43,239 bases of DNA from Gammaproteobacteria bacterium (GCA_018812945.1 JAHJCM010000136.1:1-43239), one strand, 5' to 3'. Counted from the first letter of the stretch, positions 19,571 through 27,446 are shown. Made by a program: numbers and translations. The notes: generated from the sequence alone by a model not told the origin.

Positions 19571-20614
19571 TTGCCCATTCCTTCTGCCTGTCCTGTGCGC
19601 AATTCCACCATCGACCTGCTGAAAGCCCTGGCATCACAAATCATCGTGATTCATCACCTGTTGCTTTACACACCCATGTCACCTGCTCTGCAAGCAAATT
19701 GGCCAGGCGTGCTTGGCTTCATTGCCGATGAAGGCCGCTACGTAGTACAAATTTTTCTGGTGATCGGTGGATTTCTAGCTGCGCAGTCGCTGTTGGGCAT
19801 GCTCGAGAAGGCACGTCATGTTGCTATTTGGCCGCTGTTCAAAAAACGCTTCTTGCGCCTGGCAAAACCTTTCTGGATTGCCATTGCTGTGGCTGTGTTG
19901 TTGAGCTGGCTGGGCGGCAAAGTTGCGATGCATGAGGAAGTAGCTGATTTGCCTAGCTTTACCCAACTACTGGCCCATGCATTGTTGCTGCACGACATTG
20001 TCGAAGTGGAGGCGTTGTCGGCCGGGGTTTGGTATGTGGCGATCGACCTGCAGCTTTACGCGGTGCTGGTGTTGATGGCGTGGGCGAGCCAAAAAACCGG
20101 CGGGCTGAAATTGCTTGAACCCCAGCAGGGATTGTTGCTGCTGGCTATTGCCATGACCCTCGCCTCTTTGTTGGTATGGAACAGAAATGCTGAACACGAC
20201 GAATGGGCTTGGTATTTTTTCGGTGCCTACGGCTTGGGCGTTGCCGCCCATTGGGCTCAACGTGAAGGCAAAGTGGCTTGGGTCAGCTTGCTAGTTGCGG
20301 GCCTGCTGGGCATTGCACTGTGGGTTGAATGGCGCGAGCGCTTGTTGCTAACGGGTGTAACAGCTTTGCTGTTGATGAACAGTGCGCGTATTGAAAGCTT
20401 GGTCAGTGTGATTGTTCAAGGCCCAGTGCGCTGGCTGGGCGATATTTCGTACTCGGTTTTTTTGATTCACTACGGCATTGCCGTGTTTGCAAGTTCAGTG
20501 GTGATTGCCTTGGGCTTGAGCAGCTTTGCAGAGATGTTGGTCGCGTTTTTGTTGACCTGGGTGGTCAGTGTTGCAGCGGGGTGGGTGTTGTATTGGGGGG
20601 TTGAGAGAGGGTGA
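19571..20614 (+). CDS. Acyltransferase 3 family membrane protein
   Basis: STIDLLKALASQIIVIHHLLL... and VRWLGDISYSVFLIHY are typical of acyltransferase 3. Confidence 0.82.
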   Translation: MPIPSACPVRNSTIDLLKALASQIIVIHHLLLYTPMSPALQANWPGVLGFIADEGRYVVQIFLVIGGFLAAQSLLGMLEKARHVAIWPLFKKRFLRLAKPFWIAIAVAVLLSWLGGKVAMHEEVADLPSFTQLLAHALLLHDIVEVEALSAGVWYVAIDLQLYAVLVLMAWASQKTGGLKLLEPQQGLLLLAIAMTLASLLVWNRNAEHDEWAWYFFGAYGLGVAAHWAQREGKVAWVSLLVAGLLGIALWVEWRERLLLTGVTALLLMNSARIESLVSVIVQGPVRWLGDISYSVFLIHYGIAVFASSVVIALGLSSFAEMLVAFLLTWVVSVAAGWVLYWGVERG

Positions 20615-20673
20615 TTGAGCCACGTGGTTCGGTACGTGGGACATTCGTACCTTTCACGAGGGATAGTTCGGTG

Positions 20674-20689
20674 ATAACATATTTGTTAT
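20674..20689. promoter_or_regulatory. Inverted repeat ATAACA-TATT-TGTTAT, candidate HigA-type operator
   Basis: Perfect 6-bp arms ending about 10 nt upstream of the toxin start. Confidence 0.5.
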
Positions 20690-20699
20690 TATTGTGCAG

Positions 20700-21032
20700 A
20701 TGGACTACACAATCACTTACTACAGCGAATCAGTCGCAGATGAAATTTTTGCGCTCCCCGATACATTGGCCGCTCGATACATCGTTCTTACACGAAGAAT
20801 GGTAGCGTTAGGTCCAAATCTCGGGGAACCCCACACAAAGGCCTTTGGCGAAGGTTTATATGAGCTTCGGCTTAAGGGTGCAGAAGGGATTGCAAGAGTT
20901 TTCTTTTGCACTCTGGTAGGAAAGCGCATTGTCATGCTGCATAGCTTTGTAAAAAAGTCGACCAAAACCCCGGTGGCAGAAAAGACTGTAGCCCTGTCCA
21001 GAATGAAGGAGATTAAACATGCCAACACATGA
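20700..21032 (+). CDS. Type II toxin, RelE/HigB (phage Gp49-like) family
   Basis: GEGLYELRLKGAEGIARVFFCTLVGKRIVMLHSFVKKSTKTP is typical of HigB/Gp49-like toxins; overlaps the XRE antitoxin gene. Confidence 0.85.
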   Translation: MDYTITYYSESVADEIFALPDTLAARYIVLTRRMVALGPNLGEPHTKAFGEGLYELRLKGAEGIARVFFCTLVGKRIVMLHSFVKKSTKTPVAEKTVALSRMKEIKHANT

Positions 21033-21306
21033 CGAACTTGTTGAGAAATTAATGCAACGGCCTGGCGTACTTGCTGAAGTTGAACGGATTGAACGTGATG
21101 AGTCTTTGCTTCTTGATGCATTGTTAAAAGCGCGGCAGGAAGCAGGTCTTTCCCAAGCACAAGTGGCTGAACGTATGGGAACTCAGGCACCAGCGGTGGC
21201 AAGGCTTGAGCGATCCCTTGCAACAGGGAAACACTCGCCTTCTGTAGCAACACTGCGCAAGTATGTTCAAGCCTGCGGCAAACGTTTAATTTTGCAGGTT
21301 GCATGA
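21019..21306 (+). CDS. XRE-family antitoxin (HigA-like)
   Basis: HTH ARQEAGLSQAQVAERMGTQAPAVARLERSLATGKHSPSVATLRKYVQACGKRL; 14-nt overlap with the toxin. Confidence 0.87.
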   Translation: MPTHDELVEKLMQRPGVLAEVERIERDESLLLDALLKARQEAGLSQAQVAERMGTQAPAVARLERSLATGKHSPSVATLRKYVQACGKRLILQVA

Positions 21307-21331
21307 GTAGACTTACCTTGGGTTGTAAGTC

Positions 21332-22567
21332 CTAGATCGGCCTCTGCACTTTCAACATGGCCTGCTGCGCCCGCCCAGCCATTTCCGTGCTGAACTGAGC
21401 AAGAATCCAGTGCAGGGTTTGAATGGTGAGCGCTGTGCCGCTGATCGGTGCACGCCCCAGAAAATCAAGCATGGAATTCACAATGGTGAACACATCCTCA
21501 ACCAACAACTTGCTGGCGTTTGCGGCTTTCACCAACACTTCTGAAAGCAGATCTGCCGCTGTAACGGCAAGGCTTAATCCACCCTGTACTGTGACCAGGT
21601 AGGCGTATCCCATTGAGCGCAACACCTGCTCGGTCAGTTTGCCCACCAGGTCGAGCAGCTTGGCATTGAACATGCCACCGCCACCCAGTTTCGCAAACTC
21701 TCGGGACAAATCGGTGTACTGCGACAAGCCATGCGGCATGGGGGAAAAATCGCTCCAACTGCTGCTGTAAGCCATTTTGGAATAACCGCTGTGCAACAGG
21801 TGCGCATCAATACCCACCTTCTCGCCATGCCGTGTCAATAATTCAGAAGACCCGCGCGAGGCGTGCATGTAAGGAAACAAAGGCACCATGGGCACTGGGT
21901 CGCAGGGGTTGGCGATGCGCCGAATTTGGCCGGGTGCAATTTGCTTGGTGATGTCCTGCGCATAGCTAACAATACCCACACGTGGCGCGCCAATGGTGTA
22001 AAGGCAGACATTGAAACCCGCGTCGCGCAACATACAAGCATTTAAATTGGCCAAGGCACCGCCCAGGCTGTGGCCCATGCAGTGAATGGTACTTGGCCGC
22101 TTGGCACCACCTTGCGATACAAAATTCACCAACTGGCTTTGGTAGCTTTTAAAGGTTTTTAGAAACCCACGGTGAACCACATTGCCGCGCGGGCCGATGC
22201 CGTAGCCGATGTTTGCGTTGGTTGCCAAATCGAACTTGTTGTGCTGGAAGTTGGTGCCGCGTGTAACAAGAACCAGCTCGTTTGCGCGGCTGCCAGTACC
22301 GTGTGCGACGAAGCCGAAACCGCTGAGGAGGTCGATGTTGAAGATGCCGGATCGGCCAGAAATCATTGTGACTTGCTTACCGTATACCTCATCGACATCC
22401 AAAAGTTCTTTACCGAGCCTGGCCGCAGCCATATTCCTAACGCTTGCAATAGACGCAGTCGGATTCATTTTTCTTGTGTCGCGAAATAAAAAATCTGCCC
22501 GGTACACGACATCTGACAAACTGTGAACCAGACTAGGTGGCAATAGGAGTTGATTGTGCTGACTCAT
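21332..22567 (-). CDS. Class 3 lipase-family protein without evident signal peptide (candidate secreted or T6SS-type lipase effector)
   Basis: Nucleophile elbow CMGHSLGGALANLNA; LVTRGT; Asp in NPCDPVP; candidate His in HLLHSGY; hydrophobic C-terminal segments. Confidence 0.82.
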   Translation of the reverse strand: MSQHNQLLLPPSLVHSLSDVVYRADFLFRDTRKMNPTASIASVRNMAAARLGKELLDVDEVYGKQVTMISGRSGIFNIDLLSGFGFVAHGTGSRANELVLVTRGTNFQHNKFDLATNANIGYGIGPRGNVVHRGFLKTFKSYQSQLVNFVSQGGAKRPSTIHCMGHSLGGALANLNACMLRDAGFNVCLYTIGAPRVGIVSYAQDITKQIAPGQIRRIANPCDPVPMVPLFPYMHASRGSSELLTRHGEKVGIDAHLLHSGYSKMAYSSSWSDFSPMPHGLSQYTDLSREFAKLGGGGMFNAKLLDLVGKLTEQVLRSMGYAYLVTVQGGLSLAVTAADLLSEVLVKAANASKLLVEDVFTIVNSMLDFLGRAPISGTALTIQTLHWILAQFSTEMAGRAQQAMLKVQRPI

Positions 22568-22571
22568 TTAT

Positions 22572-23075
22572 TCAGTTGCCCCCACGCTTCATCTTTCTAA
22601 CCTTGCAATCCAAACTTGGCAGCACCCCATTGATAAGCTCTCGCGACGAAAGGTCGCAACTAAACTGAATTTCATCGTAACCAGTTTCAAATTTAGGCTC
22701 GTATGAACTTCGGGTCTTCGAATACAAAATAATTTCTTCGTTTGCTTGGATCAAATAAATCTCTTGGGAAATAACAGGCACATGAAAAAGCTTGGCTAGA
22801 AACCCAAACTCTACTGCACCGCGCACCTCTGGAAACTGAAACTTGCCGTCCGCCTTCGTGGTGGTTATTTCTGTTCGAGCCTCTTGCTCCATATTCCAGT
22901 GAAGAACTCTTTTCACTTTCACTCCAGCCAAAGGTTTACCGTGATCAAGTAATTGACCCTCTACCGCAGAGGACAGAACGAGGTTGTCTTGCCACACGGC
23001 ATGAGCTCCTTGAGAGAAAGAGAGAAGAAAGATGGCGTAGGCGGAAAACAGCCATCTACCGAGGTTTGGTCGCAT
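22572..23075 (-). CDS. Putative periplasmic protein, Ig/transthyretin-like fold (possibly DUF6795-like); candidate immunity B
   Basis: Start ATG 23075 gives signal peptide MRPNLGRWLFSAYAIFLLSFSQGAHA; strongly similar to the adjacent ORF; 4-nt gap to the lipase start. Confidence 0.72.
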   Translation of the reverse strand: MRPNLGRWLFSAYAIFLLSFSQGAHAVWQDNLVLSSAVEGQLLDHGKPLAGVKVKRVLHWNMEQEARTEITTTKADGKFQFPEVRGAVEFGFLAKLFHVPVISQEIYLIQANEEIILYSKTRSSYEPKFETGYDEIQFSCDLSSRELINGVLPSLDCKVRKMKRGGN

Positions 23076-23207
23076 AGAGTTGTGATGCGTTTTGATGGAA
23101 AGCGAACACACTATCAGACCTGTAAAGCCACTCAAAAAATCACTTATTCGGGTAGCTCTAATTGATTAGGTTGTTCAGCGTTGCAACTGATACATGCGAA
23201 AAATGAC

Positions 23208-23732
23208 CTAGTCATACTTTCTGTTTTTTATCTCTTCAGTCAACTCAACCTCACACTCACCTACAGGCAGCAATTCATCCTCAACAGAACGACTTTTTAA
23301 ATCGCACGAGATCTGAATTTGGGGGAAACCTGTTTCCCCGTGGCCCTGGTAAGAACTGCGCCCATTGGCGTAGAACAAATAATCCACGCCATCCACAGGC
23401 ACATAGATTCGGATGGATATGGTGGGCACATGGAAAAGCTTCGCCAAAAATCCAAATTCAGCAGCGCCCCTTACTTCGGGAAATTGAAAATGACCGCGTT
23501 CACTCGTAAAAGTAATTTCAGTGCGTAGCTCGGCGTCCATATTCCAAAAGAGCACCCGCACCACTTTTGCCCCGACTACAGGCTTTCCTTGGTCAAGCAA
23601 TTGACCACTAACCGCCGAGGACAACAACAGGTTGTCCTGTCGAACAGTTTGAAACAGGCTCAAATCCCAAGTTGTCAGAATTAAGTAGGGAACAGAGAGA
23701 AATCCCAGAAGTACAAAGTAACGTAAACGCAT
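23208..23732 (-). CDS. Putative secreted or periplasmic paralogue of the preceding protein; candidate immunity A
   Basis: Start ATG 23732 gives MRLRYFVLLGFLSVPYLILTTW; shared QDNLxLSSAVxGQLLDxGKP...FQFPEVRGAxEFGFLAKLFHVP block. Confidence 0.72.
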   Translation of the reverse strand: MRLRYFVLLGFLSVPYLILTTWDLSLFQTVRQDNLLLSSAVSGQLLDQGKPVVGAKVVRVLFWNMDAELRTEITFTSERGHFQFPEVRGAAEFGFLAKLFHVPTISIRIYVPVDGVDYLFYANGRSSYQGHGETGFPQIQISCDLKSRSVEDELLPVGECEVELTEEIKNRKYD

Positions 23733-23873
23733 GTGCGGGTTATCTTCCAAGGCAAGGACCCAACACTAGCAGAGGCGATTGGATGCTCAAAAAAGTGGCT
23801 TACTCAAGTCACTCACAGGGGGTAGAACCAATGCCTTAATCCAAAATTCACTTCTTATGCCTAAAAAACCAGG

Positions 23874-23947
23874 TTTTTTTAACATGAAACCACTATCATG
23901 TTAAAAAAATCGAATATTTTTAACACGTTGCAGGTGTCATGTTAAAA
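23874..23947. promoter_or_regulatory. Array of four TTTTTAACATGA/TCATGTTAAAAA half-sites upstream of, and overlapping, the fic start codon
   Basis: Perfect 14-nt arms TTTTTTTAACATGA (23874-23887) and TCATGTTAAAAAAA (23896-23909), then TTTTTAACACG (23917-23927) and TCATGTTAAAA (23937-23947). Confidence 0.75.
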
Positions 23948-25027
23948 GCAAGCTACAACATTCCCCCAATGCCGCCCCCTGAGTTTAATCAGGACGATCC
24001 CGCCATTTTGAAAGCCTTGGCTGCAGCGCACAGGCATCTTGCAGAGCTAAAGGGCTGTGCCAAAAGCATTCCCAATCAAGCAATCCTGATTGACACCTTG
24101 ACACTCCAGGAAGCTAAAGCCAGCTCTGAAATTGAAAGTTACGTTACCACGCAAGACGAACTCTTTCAGGCTGATTTGCAACTTGCTGACTGGGTATCGC
24201 CAGCCAGCAAGGAGGTATCGCGTTATCGGGAAGCCTTGAAATATGGTTTTGCGAAAATGCAAGCCAATCAAGGCCTACTTACCAACAGCACATTAATCGC
24301 GCTATTTCAATTATTAAAGAATAGCGCTGACGGTTTTCGTCACATGCCGGGCACTGTGCTTAAAAACGATCGAACAGGTAACACGGTTTTTGTTCCGCCG
24401 CAGAGTGCCAATGAAATTCAGCAACACATGGACCATCTGGAGCGCTTTATCAATACGCCAGAAGATGTTGATCCTCTGATTAAAATGGCGCTTATTCACC
24501 ATCAGTTCGAGAGTATTCACCCATTTAGTGATGGCAACGGGCGAATCGGCAGAATATTGTGCGTGCTGTATCTGACGCAAACAAGCTTGCTGGATATCCC
24601 GATTCTTTATCTTTCCAGATACATCAATCAGAACAAATCCGATTACTACCGACTTCTTCAAATTGTAAGAGACCAAGGTCAATGGCATGAGTGGGTGTTA
24701 TTCATGCTGCAAGCAGTAGCGGTGACAGCTAGAAGCACTGTGGACTTGGTAGAAGGTATGCGTGTGTTGATGGCAATTACCAAACAGAAAATGAGAAAAG
24801 AACTTCCGAATCTTTATTCGCAAGACTTGCTCAACAACCTTTTCAGGCACCCGTATACCCGAATCGAATTTGTGCAAAACGACCTGGGTGTTTCACGTCA
24901 AACAGCAGCGAAGTATTTACGCGAACTTGTTAGCAAGGGAATTGTTCTGGAACACGCGCAAGGTAAGCATGTTTATTTCATCAATCAGCCACTTGTGAGT
25001 TTGCTGAGTCAGGACGAAATTCAATAG
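23939..25027 (+). CDS. Fic family protein (class II-like, N-terminal inhibitory helix) with C-terminal winged HTH
   Basis: HPFSDGNGRIGR Fic motif; inhibitory helix-like EAKASSEIES; C-terminal NDLGVSRQTAAKYLRELVSKGIV. Confidence 0.93.
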   Translation: MLKASYNIPPMPPPEFNQDDPAILKALAAAHRHLAELKGCAKSIPNQAILIDTLTLQEAKASSEIESYVTTQDELFQADLQLADWVSPASKEVSRYREALKYGFAKMQANQGLLTNSTLIALFQLLKNSADGFRHMPGTVLKNDRTGNTVFVPPQSANEIQQHMDHLERFINTPEDVDPLIKMALIHHQFESIHPFSDGNGRIGRILCVLYLTQTSLLDIPILYLSRYINQNKSDYYRLLQIVRDQGQWHEWVLFMLQAVAVTARSTVDLVEGMRVLMAITKQKMRKELPNLYSQDLLNNLFRHPYTRIEFVQNDLGVSRQTAAKYLRELVSKGIVLEHAQGKHVYFINQPLVSLLSQDEIQ

Positions 25028-25265
25028 GAAAGGCTCGGGCAAACTAGCTTCAATAGACCGAGATGACGTGATGCAAAAGAATCGACCGAAGCGGATAGTA
25101 GGACCGACGGCGGGAATGTGTGACAAATAACCAGGGTTTATTTTTCATCCCGTTCATGCAATGCTTAGCAACTATTTGAAATAGCTAAGTTAAAGAAATA
25201 ATTTGCGATGTTCGGATAAATGGATATCGCCGTTATTGTTCGATAAATCAAGTTAGAGTGAAAAT

Positions 25266-26045
25266 ATGGATAGTGCATACTTAAAAGTAAAACGTGCAGA
25301 AAAACATCTTACTGAACTTAGTCAGATATTTAAGAGAAGTAACCCATTTGGCTATTATTTAGAAACTAATTGCAAAACTGGTGAAAGAGCAACATTCGCA
25401 AAGAGAGACGCGGAAGTTGCTAATGAAGCAGCCATTATAATTGGTGATGTTCTTCATAACTTAAGATCAGCCATTGATCACGCATATTGGAACTGTACCG
25501 AGAAGCACGCAAAGTCGGACGGAGAAAGAAGAAACATTCAATTTCCCATTACTTCGACAGAAACTGCACTCAGAGATTCCGTTTTACCTGGCCTACCATC
25601 AAGAGTTTCTCAAGATTTCGCAAATGCACTTGCAAGCCTTAAGCCATACAGGGATGGTGGAAACTTGCTTATTTGCGCCATCCATGACTTGGATGTAATG
25701 GACAAACATAAGCTATTAGTCCCAACTGGAAATTTTACAAAAATCAATAGTGCAATGATTCAGAGGTTGGTTCCTGATTTCCCTTCTGGGCTAATTGATT
25801 GTGGCGCAGGTAACTGCTATCGGGATGTGGTGTGGAGGGTACAACCCATGACATGGACGCAAAGGAGAAAAGCCAAAATACCTCCGTCAAATATAATTGA
25901 GCAGGAACTCGATGTACCAGTTGAAATCGTTATTAGTGACATAGATCCAACAAAGCCAGCAATTCAAACTCTTCAAGAGCTAATCGATTTAACAAAATGT
26001 GCAATACAAACCCTTTACTTGGGTGCTGGTATAAATTTTGATTGA
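25266..26045 (+). CDS. Gene-cassette-borne protein of unknown function
   Basis: 259-aa ORF with GDVLHNLRSAIDHAYWNC; stop codon 3 nt before an attC-like site; AT-rich relative to flanks. Confidence 0.7.
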   Translation: MDSAYLKVKRAEKHLTELSQIFKRSNPFGYYLETNCKTGERATFAKRDAEVANEAAIIIGDVLHNLRSAIDHAYWNCTEKHAKSDGERRNIQFPITSTETALRDSVLPGLPSRVSQDFANALASLKPYRDGGNLLICAIHDLDVMDKHKLLVPTGNFTKINSAMIQRLVPDFPSGLIDCGAGNCYRDVVWRVQPMTWTQRRKAKIPPSNIIEQELDVPVEIVISDIDPTKPAIQTLQELIDLTKCAIQTLYLGAGINFD

Positions 26046-26048
26046 GCA

Positions 26049-26117
26049 CTCTAACAAACAGCTGCAGCGGATCAATTTACGCTGCGCTCCAATTGCCTGC
26101 TGAGCTGGGCGTTAGGC
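26049..26117 (+). repeat. attC-like recombination site 1 (69 nt)
   Basis: CTCTAAC...GTTAGGC ends; internal imperfect complementarity CAGCTGCAGC / GCTGAGCTG with one unpaired extra base; directly follows a stop codon and precedes the next start. Confidence 0.82.
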
Positions 26118-26122
26118 ACTAC

Positions 26123-26929
26123 ATGAAACCAAAGCAACTTAGCGGAAGCGCTCAAATGGGAACAATTGGAGCCATGGACGGAGACGGCAATATTGCAGAT
26201 CTAAGCCATGTTGTTTTTCCTATATTGCGGCAAACCTCCGATTTGAATTTTCATCTTGTTGGAACTGGGTTTTTTGTCGCCGATAACGGGATCTTTGTTA
26301 CGGCCAAACACGTCCTTATGGATGTGTTTGATCAATCTGGGAATCAAACTCATCCAATTGTTCTAATTCAGTTCCTTGGCGGCAAATATTTCATTAGAAA
26401 TATTCTTCGGTGCACCAGCCATGAAACTGCGGATATAAGCGTTGGTATCGCGGCCCAGATGAAGCACAACACGACAGGTGCGCCACTAACCAACAAAATA
26501 CTACGTCTTAGTCAACGCATCCCTCCCATCAAAGAACAAGTCTGCACTTACGCTTACCCCAAGACAGTCATCAAACACGACGTCAGGCAAGAACTGCACT
26601 TTTACCCTGATTTTTTTGAAGGAACTATTGAGGAGCATTATCTTCAAGGCCGAGATTCCGTACTCATGCCTGGGCCATGTATGCAAACAAGCATGTACAT
26701 TCATGGCGGCGCCAGTGGTGGGCCCGTTTTTGATAGCGCCGGCAAAGTTTGCGGCATAAACAGCACGGGTTTCGAAAACTCAAATCTCTCTTTTGTTACG
26801 CCAATCAGTACAATAGAAAATCTTCTGCTTTCTGAAATATTTATTCCCAGCAATAAATCGGGGCAGGTACGAGTTAGCGAGTTGATTGATGGTTCATTTG
26901 TCAGCTATGAAAAGCATCCTGGGGCTTAG
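26123..26929 (+). CDS. Trypsin-like serine protease (S1 family) in a gene cassette
   Basis: GTGFFVADNGIFVTAKHVL (His), ETADISVG (Asp), HGGASGGPVFD (Ser). Start at ATG 26123 because the longer ORF from 26042 reads through attC 1. Confidence 0.85.
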   Translation: MKPKQLSGSAQMGTIGAMDGDGNIADLSHVVFPILRQTSDLNFHLVGTGFFVADNGIFVTAKHVLMDVFDQSGNQTHPIVLIQFLGGKYFIRNILRCTSHETADISVGIAAQMKHNTTGAPLTNKILRLSQRIPPIKEQVCTYAYPKTVIKHDVRQELHFYPDFFEGTIEEHYLQGRDSVLMPGPCMQTSMYIHGGASGGPVFDSAGKVCGINSTGFENSNLSFVTPISTIENLLLSEIFIPSNKSGQVRVSELIDGSFVSYEKHPGA

Positions 26930-26941
26930 CCTAACTGGGCG
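26929..26941 (+). repeat. Possible attC remnant GCCTAACTGGGCG
   Basis: GCCTAAC fits the attC 5' core RYYYAAC and TGGGCG matches the tail of attC 1 (CTGGGCG-TTAGGC), but the central arms are absent. Confidence 0.45.
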
Positions 26942-26944
26942 ATC

Positions 26945-27334
26945 ATGCCACCCGTGAACCCTGACGAATATGGTCGTGCGCTCATGGAGCGCGCTGGAGA
27001 GGCACAGCGGCTATTGCGTGCCGAGGTCAGAGCGCCTGACTGGGAACCACAGCCCAACAGGTGCCATGAGAACGTCACGATCTGGTGTGAATCGAACCAA
27101 GGATACGTGCCTGTCCGAGGTTGGTTGTTCTTTGATCTCCCGGGATTACCGCACGCGCGCTTCGTCGCGCATTCGGCCGTGAGAACTCCTGACGGGCAGC
27201 TTTACGACATAACTCCTTCGAACGCCATGCAAGAGTATCCGTTCTTGGAAGCGCAGTTAAGCGAGGAAGACTTTGCAGACCTGGTGGAAGGGCAGGGTCG
27301 CGGCCAACTCGACCCGCGCAAGCCTTATGCATAA
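26945..27334 (+). CDS. Cassette-borne small protein with putative Cys/His/Asp residues
   Basis: RCHENVTIWCE...FVAHSAVRTPDGQLYDITPSNAMQEYP; stop codon inside the 5' core of attC 2. Confidence 0.65.
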   Translation: MPPVNPDEYGRALMERAGEAQRLLRAEVRAPDWEPQPNRCHENVTIWCESNQGYVPVRGWLFFDLPGLPHARFVAHSAVRTPDGQLYDITPSNAMQEYPFLEAQLSEEDFADLVEGQGRGQLDPRKPYA

Positions 27335-27409
27335 CATGGCAATCGACACGGACATCCTATCGGCCGGCTTTCGTCAGCCTACTGTCCGCCGGTCATTTCT
27401 ACGTTATGC
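27329..27409 (+). repeat. attC-like recombination site 2 (81 nt)
   Basis: Complementary ends GCATAAC (27329-27335) and GTTATGC (27403-27409); internal GGACA...TGTCC and GGC...GCC pairing. Confidence 0.82.
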
Positions 27410-27446
27410 ATCAGTAAGCCTTTCCACGGATTAAAACAGAGTGAGT

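Noticed and set aside
25164-25189. CTTAGCAACTATTTGAAATAGCTAAG as an attC remnant
   Set aside because: Self-complementary but lacks attC core ends; most likely a simple AT-rich hairpin.
25252-25258. GTTAGAG as an upstream attC/attI core for the first cassette
   Set aside because: Final base is not a pyrimidine and no complementary 5' core or arm was found; the left boundary is left unresolved.
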